From assembly GCA_963402885.1 (NCBI GenBank), contig OY727098.1:21128717-21192716 (forward strand): DNA of 64,000 bases. The letters run 5' to 3'. The position numbers and the translations under genes were made by a program. Shown here piece by piece: positions 41,501 through 51,396 of the stretch (position 1 is the first letter of the stretch; every line of letters starts with the position of its first letter). The stretch is from Antedon bifida. Lineage: Eukaryota; Echinodermata; Crinoidea; Comatulida; Antedonidae. The notes beneath the pieces are model-generated. The model made no database searches and was not told the DNA's origin. It saw nothing but the letters and a program-made list of their open reading frames with translations.

Positions 41501-44337
41501 AGAGTATAATAAAATAATGTGCACCGCTGTTGTATACAGAAATTAAAACTTACATTTTATGGTCAGAAATACGGGATACAGTACTGTAATAAATCGAAAA
41601 TCATGTGATTGGAATTTCTTTTTGTGTGAATGAATGTAATTGTTCAAATTTGAGCTGAAACAATAGAGGTTCAAACTCCAATTTCGTCGTGTTTTTGTTT
41701 AATTGTGAATACATTTTAACGTAAGCAAGATAATAGTTTAAACAATGGAGGCATGGCTACAAAAGAGATTAGATAGTGAATATATCTTATGGTTATACTG
41801 TAGGCCTACACATTGAAATGTAGCAACTAGCACTATACCTATATGTAAAAATCATTCCAATAATTATAGCTTTTAGGATTTTATTTGTGTTACACGATTT
41901 TGTTATAATAAGAACTTTCTTATCCGTGGGGAGGGGGTGGGGATTTAAATTACACAGTAAAATCACTATTCTTTTGTACACAAATGTTGTAAAAGAGAGG
42001 CATTTCAAAACAATTAATGATGACTAAATTTGGTAGTTAATAACTTCACTTCAGATTTGATATTCGTACTATATAGCAAACATGATCTACCGTATTAACA
42101 CGCATAGACCTACCCTCTTTTTGCCACCAGATTTGTCGTACATGGTATAGCAACATTTTGCCAAATTACGTATTCCACAATTTTTTTAAAGGAAAATTTA
42201 CCTTTTTTTGTCTTGATTCTTGTGTACACAGTATACATAGTCGATTTATGTACATTTAACCAGATATCATATTTAAAATTCATGCCTGCACACGAGATTT
42301 AACATCAAATTGAGGTACTTTAGGCACTGTATTGTCAGTACCTAATAGTCCTACATTTTGAGAATCTTTTATCCAACGGTGTGCATCTCGAACGAACACA
42401 TTTAACTTCGTGTTATAGCTATGATTCTATTTTGAACGTAATGATCACATCAGAAAATTAGATGTACAGTATACACACACACGCATGAGTTACTTACACC
42501 ATAGAAGATAGAAAATTATGATAATTTGACGTGAGTAGTATAAAGAATGCATAGCTAGCAGCCATACTGATTCGAAAGCGTGAAACCATGCAGGTATAAT
42601 GCCACTGAATACATTTCAATAATAATACATAAACAAAAAGAACAATAGAGAAGGGGATTTACACTGGGGATAAGGGTTGCAAATACAATAAGCTGTATTC
42701 TTATGATATATTTATACCATGGACGACGATGACGAGTATGGTATCTGACAGGCATTCAGTCCTAATGGATGGACATACTCATGAATGTTTCCAATGTTTA
42801 AGCTTAAGGTTTATATTGGATCAAACGGCCTAAAGGCATTTTGTCCCAAGACAATGGGATTTGCGAAAGGGATCAAGGACTTCAAGTAAGGACTTCGACG
42901 TTATATTTGTCCAGCTGTTAAAGTTAATAACATTCTATCTTTATGGTGTTAATAACATTCTGAATAAAATCTTGAATCCATTATTATAATGATTCTAATG
43001 GCTGTACCATGTGTCAATCAGATCGTATTCCTGTTATTGAATATAATCAGAGAGGAATTACATTAATTCCATCAAAAATATATACAGTACATTACCATTA
43101 TCGCAGAATGAATATCGTATAATATACTAAAACAAAATGTTTGACTATAAAAAAGAATAATTAAAATACAAAATAAAATATAATCAATTCACTTCAATAA
43201 TGACAGTACACGCTGCGCTTTTGGAATAACTTATAAAACAAAATATATGTGTATATGTATATCAATACATACAATGTATAAAAATAAAACAGACAAATTG
43301 TGTTTGTTTCTGCCTCAAAATAAAATATTTATTGTACGAGTACTTTCGACCATAGGTCATCATCAGGTACTGATAGAATATTGGTAAAAGACGAATAGCC
43401 TACATATAGAAAAAGGGTACACTAGAAAACAAAGGAGTCGGTACCTGATGATGACCTATGGTCGAAAGTACTCGTACAATAAATATTTTATTTTGAGGCA
43501 GAAACAAGAAATTTGTCTGTTTTATTTCTGTACATGATCCTGCCTATGCAGCACCTATTTCTTTCCTGATACAAACAACAATGTATATGTACAAATCAAT
43601 ATATAATAACAAGAATGGGAAATGTTCAAAAATCTAACTGCTCCAGTGGTTTCGAGTGTTTGAAATTCAGCTTTATGGTAGAATGGAATAGTAATAATGC
43701 TATTGTTATACTGATATAATAGAATTTATTAAAAATAGAAGATTGTTTTGACAATAAAAACAGGAGGGTATGCAACAACAATAGATAAATCGAGGTATAT
43801 CTCAACTGGTTAATATTGAAGAATAGTAAAATGAAATTATCAATGTTTAATTCTTTCTAGACCAAGACTCAATAAGCTTAACAGTAACAACATTCATTTG
43901 AATACTTGCCACATTTGTCATATGGAGGAGCATTATATATGTGAGTGCATATTGCATTTAAAAATGTATTATTTTTGCCTCCCCGTGTAATAACTATATA
44001 TAGTTATACAGTATTATATTTATTAACAGATTCGATAGTTCGAACTTAGAAATATCACGACATCATTACATTATATTAAATAAAACGTGCATAATTGTGT
44101 ACATATTTTAAGTGTCTTGCCATGTTACGTGATAATTGGATTGGATACTTCCGATACACTTAATTTTATGTACAGAAGAACCAAGGAGGAACTTCCTCTT
44201 TAATAAGATGTATTGTGCGATTTTACTGTAGTGTAGCAATACTTACGTTGATAACATAACACAGTCTTAACCATCAGCGACGAACAAAGCAGAATAGATG
44301 TCAAGCTAGCATATAACCTCTTGAACAAAACAATCAT
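16736..44337 (-). CDS. MAM-B: single-pass MAM-domain receptor with very tyrosine-rich (ITAM-like) cytoplasmic tail
   Basis: Eight coding exons: 44247-44337, 40502-40657, 34018-34175, 32148-32267, 29680-29761, 27195-27410, 26089-26185, 16736-17531. The sum is 1716 nt, 571 aa plus TGA, and all junctions keep frame with GT-AG borders. Order: signal peptide (1 to about 28, hydrophobic LTSILLCSSL); MAM domain (about 34-202) with textbook landmarks CDFESEENC, NFDWTK, GPSSDHTYG, LLRFYYHM, GSRWLMAEIVF, FQ-VLFEGVRG, DIAIDDI; Ser/Thr-rich stalk (203-274); transmembrane helix (about 277-303) and basic anchor IRKRRRK; tail 307-571 with 20 tyrosines. It is the paralogue of MAM-A: same domain order, same phases, same 97-nt transmembrane exon. 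The role is probably recognition or adhesion coupled to tyrosine-kinase signalling, inferred from domains. The gene spans 27.6 kb, and its introns (1.0-8.6 kb) are full of repeats. Confidence 0.94.
21614..21712. repeat. 36-bp tandem repeat (about 2.7 copies)
   Basis: The unit starts TGTGGAAGCACCGTATTCAT, with copies at about 21614, 21651 and 21687. Noncoding, inside MAM-B intron 7. Confidence 0.8.
24133..25689. mobile_element. Non-autonomous element with inverted ends and 6-bp target duplication
   Basis: The left end AGGTGATCATTT (24133-24144) is mirrored by AAATGATCACCT at the right end (25678-25689). The flanks are AATTAT on both sides (24127-24132 and 25690-25695), consistent with a target-site duplication. 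The right end also forms its own hairpin with AGGTGATCATTT at 25660-25671. Inside are two diverged direct modules (about 24350-24610 and 24705-24960: gatgacatcatccaaat-like start, a GC-rich patch, then ggccatatgg/ggccaaatga) and an (ATA)n run near 25608. No transposase frame is seen. Confidence 0.6.
26089..27410 (-). CDS. MAM-B exons 6-7: Ser/Thr stalk and transmembrane helix
   Basis: Exon 27195-27410 encodes a 72-residue low-complexity stalk (STSVAMTTM, STSTTNG, STISTSPS), likely O-glycosylated. Exon 26089-26185 (97 nt) encodes LILLVGLTAPVFSIVLLLVI and then GFICFIRKR, a hydrophobic helix with a basic cytoplasmic end. There are no charged residues within the membrane, so pairing with a DAP12-type partner by a salt bridge is not expected. 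The donor at 27195 (GTGTGT) is less typical than the others but gives the right phase. Confidence 0.9.
28584..28672. repeat. Small foldback: 18-bp perfect inverted repeat
   Basis: TGTAATGGTACAAATAAT (28584-28601) and its exact reverse complement (28655-28672) flank a 53-base loop. It may be a miniature transposon remnant in MAM-B intron 5. Confidence 0.65.
29146..29300 (+). repeat. Dispersed repeat family (AGGCGGCGCTGTT), copy 1
   Basis: Shared blocks with 54262-54480: AATAGGCGGCGCTGTT, a central inverted motif ending ATAGTGCGTACTA, TGACCCACAAT, and TTAGGTGTTATATAA in the same order. A short third match (TCATGTGACCCACAAT) lies near 14687. Confidence 0.65.
29680..40657 (-). CDS. MAM-B exons 2-5 encoding the MAM domain
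   Basis: Exons 40502-40657, 34018-34175, 32148-32267 and 29680-29761. Landmarks match the MAM consensus closely, in order: C-x-F-E, FDW, GP-DHT, the FYYHM strand, TWIKSNSQGSRWLMAEI and VLFEGVRGTRDSDIAIDDI. The canonical final MAM cysteine is missing; instead there are cysteines in VYAC and in FGCS, at positions where MAM-A also has cysteines. The final exon is only 82 nt. Confidence 0.93.
31048..31306 (+). CDS. Unassigned ORF with clustered cysteines, antisense within a MAM-B intron
   Basis: An open frame from about 31042 to TAG at 31305 reads HDCSYKGCSCKQCTSELNEH, then CRLHIYVNKREGN, and later FLLFRKSFQLYVHLVTLRD. Cysteine pattern C-x4-C-x-C-x2-C-x8-C. The first ATG in this frame would be missing or late, since the Cys cluster lies upstream of the shorter ATG-less call at 31116. 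An AG acceptor at 31048-31049 is possible. Composition looks protein-like and GC is higher than in the surroundings. No family recognised; it could be an exon of a nested gene or a mobile or viral relic. Confidence 0.28.
31558..31590. repeat. Perfect hairpin, 13-bp arms
   Basis: ATCGAATCCCATA, a short AT loop, then TATGGGATTCGAT. Intronic (MAM-B intron 4). No known role. Confidence 0.6.
35244..35335 (-). repeat. tRNA-derived SINE-like sequence
   Basis: Minus strand: GGTGGTAGGCTTGGAAAGA (box A region, 35310-35328) and CGGGTTCGATC (box B, 35270-35280), followed by GGATCTCGGTTGGGCTGGG and a T-run, as in SINE bodies. The tRNA fold is imperfect. Confidence 0.5.
35358..35516. repeat. 89-bp tandem duplication
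   Basis: Two copies share TTTTTCTGATTGTA, GAAAAATGTTATACGAAAAT and ATTTTAGGTAAC. The first starts near 35360 and the second near 35449. Confidence 0.75.
37612..37832 (+). repeat. Dispersed repeat R1, copy C (partial)
   Basis: It matches 47007-47251: CCGTATATCCACCAT, GGGAGTCACCAGACA, TTACATTAGGTTAA, TTAAGGGAAATTCATGTTTT and AAAATTCATGCCTGTACC occur in the same order. Confidence 0.75.
41855..42302 (+). repeat. Dispersed repeat R1, copy A
   Basis: It aligns by eye with 46700-47251: CATTCCAATAATTAT, GGGATTTTATTTGTGTTACAC-type block, TTACACAGTAAAATC, TTTGTACACA, AGAGAGGCATTT, and a common end AAAATTCATGCCTG. It is more diverged than copies B and C. No coding frame. Confidence 0.65.
43334..43370 (-). 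ncRNA. Hammerhead ribozyme-like motif (minus-strand copy)
   Basis: The exact reverse complement of the motif at 43441-43477, with the same helices and core. Confidence 0.5.
43441..43477 (+). ncRNA. Hammerhead ribozyme-like motif (plus-strand copy), type I layout
   Basis: GTAC (helix I, 43441-43444), CTGATGA (43445-43451), one extra T, helix II GACC-TAT-GGTC (43453-43463), GAAA (43464-43467), a minimal helix III (A67-T72, G68-C71, loop TA), then C at 43473 as the expected cleavage base and GTAC (43474-43477) closing helix I. All conserved core bases are present. A one-base insertion before helix II and the very short helix III mean activity must be tested. Confidence 0.5.
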
Positions 44338-45952
44338 AGTACGTTAAGGCTGTATCCTCCAAAATGTTGTTTTACATTCCAAAATCAGTTGGTAGTGAAT
44401 GTATAACGCAACAGTTGAAGTTATATTATTCGACTCGACTGACCGAAGCAGACGGCTTGTGAGCATTTTATCGACCAAAGCAAGGTCTGCTTGTTTACTG
44501 TACTGTAACCTTCTCAAATCAGATTGGCTTACAATCGACTAATGCATAATTCATGTATCACGGTTCACTGATCATGACCGGTCAATAGAACCTCGGAAGT
44601 ATTTGGTAATTAAAAATGAAATAATGTACATCGATTTTGTTCAAATCAATAATATGTTTTATATTTTGCCTTCACTTAATACGACTTAAGTTTCAATGAT
44701 TGGGTTATTGAACAAAATTGTATTTTTAATTTATTTTATTCGACGCGAGATTGCTTCATTACCATATTTGGTGTATGAAAGCATGTACAGTATGTGTAAA
44801 CCATTGAACAACACGGAGTGGTAATATAATAATGATGTTTTTAAAAACAGTTAAGATTTTAAAAACACACTATTATCTATTATTATTAATAATACTTATA
44901 ACTACCGTATTGTCGAACATCTCAAGAACATTTGCGGTAAATAAATGCCATATTTGTTTTAATAAGATGCCTATTCGTATGCAACTCATGATTCATAATT
45001 TTCAAGTATGTTTGTGTACAAACAAATTTAAAAATTTAGTTGGCGTACATATATATTAATACAAATTATTTCTATGCCTACCGATAGTAGTGCTTCCTGG
45101 GAATTCTGACTTTATTTTATTTTACTTTTAATACGGTATATCAAATTTACCTGATTCCAGTAACTAACTGTAATAAACGTGTATTTTTTTAAGAATTAGG
45201 CCTAGTGCTCTTTTGTTGTTTTGTCTAATTAACCTGTTGTCGATTTCAGTCTTCTGGGTGTTGCATGTTTCATTGTCTTGTCAATCTGTGTGTGGATACA
45301 AAATGTATAGGCTATTACTTTTTATTGTCTTGTGTTGGTTCGTCCCACCTTTAGGCCTATTATCATACTCTGTATAAATATATTTTTTAAGCATATTTTT
45401 TCCTCTCTTTTATATATTACAACGTTAAAAGTAGTTGTAATAAAAAATTGCTAGGCCTTTACATAAAATGATTGATTTTGATGTTTTTTAAACCATAATT
45501 GCATTCGTTATTTTACATTTTTTTTCAAAAAAAGTAATTAGGCTATTACATTACATTTTCGTAAAGTATATAGTGATTGCTTATAATGGACATAACAAAA
45601 TATACAAATAGATATTCGATTGAGGATACGGTACATATATTTGTGTGTAGGTGTCCGTGTTGTTGTGGTTACATTGTCATTTAAATAGCGAATAAAGTGT
45701 ATCGAACACATCGTGAAATACATTAGAAGTTTGACCTGCGGCATTGTATGAAAGTATTGATAGGCTAATTTTCCAATACTATAGAATAGTATGACTATTA
45801 TTTATTGTACACGTATTATTCCAATATTATTAGTAGGTATACCTGTACAAGAAAACCAATAGCACTGATCCAACAGCGAAAAACTCTCCAATTATGGATA
45901 AATTATCTTGAGGCTTATGGATATTTGAAAGAGTCGCGAAGTACAACTATTA

Positions 45953-46020
45953 ACTAGTCAGGGTTGAACCTGGACCATTGGAAGACAAGAAATCATCTAC
46001 CAAGCTGCAGCTCCACTTCT
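45953..46020 (-). repeat. tRNA-like SINE fragment
   Basis: Minus strand: GCTGCAGCTTGGTAGA (box A-like, 45996-46011), a CTTCCAA anticodon-like loop, and GGTTCAACCC (box B, 45961-45970). The stems pair poorly, so not a working tRNA. Confidence 0.45.
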
Positions 46021-46699
46021 GACGAATTGAATCCCTTTAATATCTGAACCTGGAAAACATTTCCACGGTGTTTGTAACCCCAGATAAGGCCTAAATGAAT
46101 ATGCCTACTGCCAAAATACTATTGGTATTAACCATCATGATTAAAAATAAATGTTACTTGTGCTGATCCAAGCTTTAGACAATTAATTCTCAAAATCATC
46201 ATTTTAATCGATTGGTAAAGGCGGGTAGTGAATGCATGTTAACCATGAAGCAAAACTCCTTTCATCAAATCTCAACTTATAGGTAAGACTCATTCATTTT
46301 GTTCTAGTACCGGTAATATATTCCACTATGCACAAATTAAACGGTAACAACAACATAGACATACAAAATTCAACAACATACGCATGCAAAATAAAACTGC
46401 AAAAGCTGTGAATGAAAGACTGGATCCACCTCAAAGATGTCCTTGAATTGATCTCTTTATTTAAAAAAAAAACCAAAATGTAGGCCTATATCTAAATACT
46501 GTAATTACAATGAAAAGAAAACGAAAATCATACAAAATATGATTCTCTTAGTGAACAGACTAGAGGACCTTCACGAGATGCGAAGTGCACCTAACAAGAT
46601 TAATTTCACTCTAATTCACAACTCTTTTAGAACCGAAACGCATTTTCCCTTAAAGGCCAGGTGCGGGCAAAAAATTTCTATTGATCATACATTCCAATA

Positions 46700-47251
46700 A
46701 TTATCGATCTATAGTTTCCCCTATGTTTCATAATTTTTGGGATTTTATTTGTGTTACACAAGCTTGTTGAAAATAAGCACTTTCTTATCAGTGGGGGGAT
46801 AGTTCAAATTACACAGTAAAATCTCTATTCGTTTGTACACACATTTTGTAAATAGAGAGGCATTTTAAAAAGCTATGAAATATAAACGGTGTGGTAAACA
46901 ATTTTATCAGATGACTAAATATAGGTAATATAACTTGAATATTACATTTCTGATATTTTTATTCAACTTCCGATTTTTATTTTCATGCTATAGCAAAAAT
47001 TATCCACCGTATATCCACCATCTTTTTTCACCATCTAGGGAGTCACCAGACATGTTATTACATTAGGTTAACTACCTAACTACTGAAAAAAAGTCTTTCT
47101 GGTTTTTATGGAAGAATTTTGCCAAATTTTGTATTTGACCATATTAAGGGAAATTCATGTTTTTTCGTCTTGATTTCTGTGACAAATATTTGGTTTATGT
47201 ACAATTAACAAAATATTATATTTAAAATTCATGCCTGTACCTGAGCTTTAA
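46700..47251 (+). repeat. Dispersed repeat R1, copy B (longest)
   Basis: It covers the regions shared with copy A (left part) and copy C (right part), ending AAAATTCATGCCTGTACC then TGAGCTTTAA. No frame or terminal repeats are evident; family type unknown. Confidence 0.75.
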
Positions 47252-47262
47252 GCCTATAAGGG

Positions 47263-47732
47263 TATTCTTCACGAGGCAAACATAAACTAGAACTACAATT
47301 CTTAAACTTAAGAGTTGTTTTTCACACCTTCAGTCTGCAAAATCTGATTAAACAGACGGATTATGACAAATAGAATTGTTTATGAAAAACTCCAGCTACC
47401 TAACTTAGAAAGAGCTACTCAACAAATGAATTGACACATCGGGGGCGTTGTACAAAAGGCGGTATATTTAAAAAGTACATGACGTAGTTATTTATTCTTC
47501 ACGATGCAAACATGAACTAGAACTACATTCTTTGGTAAACCAAACAACGAGTTGTTTTTCACACCTCCAGTCTGCTAAATCTGATTAAACAGACGGATTA
47601 TGACAAATCTAATTGTTTATGAAAAACTCCAGCTACATAACTTAGAAAGAGCTACTTAACAAAAATAAATTGAAAAATCGGGGGCGCTGTACAGGCAAAA
47701 GACGGTATATCAAAAAGTACATGACATGGTTA
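47263..47732. repeat. Tandem duplication of about 230 bp
   Basis: Copy 1 (47263-47490) and copy 2 (47493-47732) both run from TATTCTTCACGA, through AAACAGACGGATTATGACAA and TATGAAAAACTCCAGCTAC, to AAAAAGTACATGAC. They are highly similar with small indels. It directly follows repeat R1 copy B. Confidence 0.85.
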
Positions 47733-48456
47733 AGTTAAACTGTCACAATTTATTTTGGAATTTAAAGACAGATTTTTAAATTGTGACAAGTTACTTTTCT
47801 GTACCTTTTTAAATACTCAACTCAATAATATTGCTCACGGTTTTGTATATTTCCTATCACCCTCTGGCTACTTTCTCTTAATGTTCTCATTAAATCGAAT
47901 AATGGATGTTATGATACAAACAAACACACACCCACAACAAGTAATACACACGGGTAATGAGGGAAAAGGTTAACCAGACGTCTAAAATTAATTGAATCCA
48001 GTGAGATGTAAAGTCGAAGGCTAGAGGGCGTACTCTAGACTGAAATGTGATTCCAACAGGAGGGGGAACCAACAAGATGTCGGCCGTAAATGTGTTCAAA
48101 AACATTATTTAATATAAAAAAAATCTAATATAATAAATTAAGACAACATCAATTACAGCACATATTCTTGTCTAGTTTTTATAAAATTAAATATAATAGT
48201 TAATAGCAATAAAATGAATAATGTCTTGGTAATCTAGCATTTGTTGTATACGAGGATCATATAGAATGCGTTCGCGTTTATACGCTTAACATGCTGCGTT
48301 GAGTATCGTTCTCATGCAGATAGGCGTAGTAGTGCGTATTGCGTAGAGCATATCTGATTGGTCGATTGTAGCTGCCATCTTGCTATATAAAATCATTGAT
48401 TGAATCATAACATGCCGTTTGGGGGCGCTAATATCCATAGCTTGGCAGTACTTTAC

Positions 48457-49782
48457 TGCCCCGTCATGAAAGAACGACTCAACTGCATAAACCAAAGTTT
48501 TGAGATAATCAACAAAACGTGTTATTGTTTTAGCCCTTCTTATGTGTAGATAATATTATTTTGATTTTCACACCTTTTAGTAGTACATATAAGTACTCTT
48601 TATTGTGTAGAAAGTTTTATTAAATTTACTGACTCTAATTTTAGATATGTCAGTTTCACTGTTTTTTCATAACATTCTTGGTCAATCATACACAAGAAAA
48701 TCACGAAAGACTGACTCAACTGCATTTGTCATGAAAGAATCAACTCAACTACAAAATGTATTTTCAAGAAAGTACTAATTTAACGTAAAAATATATAAAA
48801 AACATTTTATATTATTTAATAATTTGATAATAAGACTTTAGTTTATATAATACTTAGTTATATAGTGATTTTTTAAATGATTTATGTTCCTAGGCCAATT
48901 TTGTCTACGTCATATAAGGCACCCAAAGCCCATTGTCCGCCTGTGCGTTTTTTGGATTGTTATAAGCTAAGACTAATTGGGGTTTTTGCCTATAAAGAAT
49001 GAATTTATATGTGATATTATTTCATTAGAGGAAAATGAACAAGAATATATGTTATTCAAAATAATGACACCTTTTAAGGCATGATATTTAATTCATTCAT
49101 TTTTAAAATTATTTTTGTCTCTGGACACTACCGTCGTTACATTGCTACAATCAAATTTCCCACTTTTCTGTATATATAATAGTGTGTACATATATTTGTA
49201 TCTAAAAATAAGTTTAAAATATTGTTTTTCATGTTTCTTGTATTTTAAATTTTTAGTTTTAAGTAATAATTTAAGAGGGAGAATATTCAATAATAGCATA
49301 ATGGTGTTCACATACAGTAGTCTCTCCGGGGTATTTAATTCTGAATATTCGAAAAATATAATTAATACTCTAATAATAACAAAACAAGTTTAAGTAAGTA
49401 TTGAATAAAATAAATATTGACAATTATTAGTAGGGCAGTACCAAATTATTTAATGTTTAAAACAACAACATTTGAGTACACAGCTTGCTGTGCAGTAAAC
49501 ACCATTGTTGTGCACTTGAATGGGTTTCCTATGACATAATAGGTGTTAATATGTCAATTGAGTGAGTCTTTCATGACATTTGCAGTTGAGTTAGTCTTTG
49601 ATGACAATAGTAACACACACTTGCAATTGAGTGGTATTTTGAATTTTAAATTTCATATTTCTAGTCAAAATTTTGAATATCTGAATATACCACAAGGTGT
49701 ACTTTTCCCTAAATAGCCCGAAAAGTTAAAAAAGTGATTTTTGAAAAATGTGTCAGTTGAGTCGTTCTTTCATGACAGGGCA
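48457..49782. mobile_element. Foldback element, 29-bp terminal inverted repeats
   Basis: The left end 48457-48485 (starts TGCCCCGTCATGAAAG) and the right end 49754-49782 are reverse complements with one mismatch. The motif TCATGAAAGA-TCACTCAA recurs internally near 48701-48750 and, inverted, near 49551-49606, giving nested inverted repeats. AGTACT lies just outside both ends, but not at equal distance, so a target duplication is not certain. Internal sequence is AT-rich without a transposase. Confidence 0.65.
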
Positions 49783-51261
49783 ACAGTACTATGATTATAG
49801 TACAAGGAATATTACAACGGTGTAGTAATGGTACATTGTTTGAGAAATGCTGTATTTACTTGTACTTGCTATGGCTTTCATTTCAGCCTATATTCTTTCT
49901 CTCTTCTTGTAACATTATAAAAGTCTACTACTGTACTTGCAGACGACAACTCCGATTACCTCAAAAATCAGTCAGTATGATTTGTACCCCTCTCATTTAT
50001 GTGGTGTTTATAACTAAATAATTAATTTATTCAAGTTAGTCAAGTTAGTCAACAATCTAGAGAATGGTTTACATGTTGGTGAACATAGAAAGCTCATTCC
50101 ATTTTGTTATGCAAAAATTACATTTGTCCAGGTTTACAGACACACAGAATGTTTTGTGTAATTGTTGTACTGCTTGTAGTTTGTCCTTGGTTTGTACACA
50201 TTAATTGTACACTTTTTGAAAACGTTACGACACACCAAAACATAAAAAAGTAGATCCGTTTTTCATACAATATTTACCCATATTTCTCTTTAAAAGTAAA
50301 GTGTGTTTATTTTCCCGGTTGTCAGTGAGTTATCACATTGGGTTGACCACTGTTCCTTGTTCTTACACCTTACCTAATTTACATCTAATGTAGGCCTATT
50401 GTAGGTACTATTACCGTATAATAGTTACCGGTAATACCCATGTCAATTCTTGTTTTTAAAAAGTAAAATAATTTGACAGGGAATAGATGTATATTCATCG
50501 AATTCGTTTTCAGTGGAGACACAATTCTTATTAACAACATTTACAAAAGCGATTTTATTATCAAATATGCTCAACATCTGATAAATGATGGGATTTAAAA
50601 GGTCATAGGGCACCGTTAATTGTATTTGTTGTAATTAAGTATCGGTTTTAAGATGTATGCATATTTGTAACAGATTGAATCACCTTTCGCAATCTTTTCA
50701 GAAGATTGAAAACAAAAACAATTGTTTAAAAATAGTTAAATAACATTAAAAAAACAAATAAGTATTCATCATATCATTTTTAATTAACTACCTGTATTTT
50801 TATGATGATTTTTTGTGATGCATTACTTTCATGTAACGCACTATTGTATATTTAGAATATTGTTTTCATTGTCAATGAAAATAAATACTTATAACTATGG
50901 AAATGCATTCTGAAACACTGAATTCGTCTTCAATTGAGTAAAACAATAAAACTAAATTTAGAAGAGCACGTTAACGCCTTGAAGTTGCACGAGTTTGAGG
51001 TAGTATTTTGTTTTATTTCGCGAAAAGGTATAGTACGAATTTTCACATGCATATTTACTTGCACATAATTTTACAATTTTAAAACTGATAAAATAGTATC
51101 TTAAAACCTCGTACCCTTCATCCATTCATAAACACAATGCAACTTGCAGTGTCTAATTTCTTTCGTTGATCAATACAACTGGCCCTCTAAAAGCAGCGTG
51201 GACTAGCTCTTGGTTTTTTTAAAGTCTTCTTGGTTATGATAGGTGTGCCATCTCTTCATTC

Positions 51262-51396
51262 TATTTGAGACTCATTGTTTCGGTCTTGCTGAGGTTCATG
51301 TTGAAGCCAAAATCAGTCAAAATTTCATATAAGATGTTGACTATAATTTAAAGCTTTTTGGATGACCGGCTGCTGAGCATTATATTGCAAATAGCC
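51262..51396 (-). pseudogene. Decayed non-LTR reverse-transcriptase fragment
   Basis: The minus-strand frame reads IMLSSRSSKKL, a stop, then IIVNILYEIL and TDFGFNMNLSKTETMSLK before another stop. The second part matches the palm region after the catalytic YADD box of non-LTR retrotransposons (pattern L..FGL.IN..KT..M). The YADD itself is degraded (read as ICN before IML). Short and broken; no endonuclease or remaining domains seen. Confidence 0.55.

Larger units (their letters stand above)
43282..43528. mobile_element. Long inverted repeat carrying two hammerhead-like motifs
   Basis: The left arm (43282-43370) and right arm (43441-43528) are near-perfect reverse complements separated by 70 bases. 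Each arm includes a hammerhead core and a TGCCTCAAAATAAAATATTT tract. Penelope-like retroelements are known for hammerhead ribozymes in terminal repeats that may be inverted, so this may be a remnant of such ends. No reverse transcriptase is seen in the loop. Confidence 0.6.
40658..44246. other. MAM-B intron 1 (3.6 kb), no gene seen
   Basis: It contains dispersed repeat R1 copy A (41855-42302) and the hammerhead-like inverted pair (43282-43528). The rest is AT-rich without recognisable features. Confidence 0.6.
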
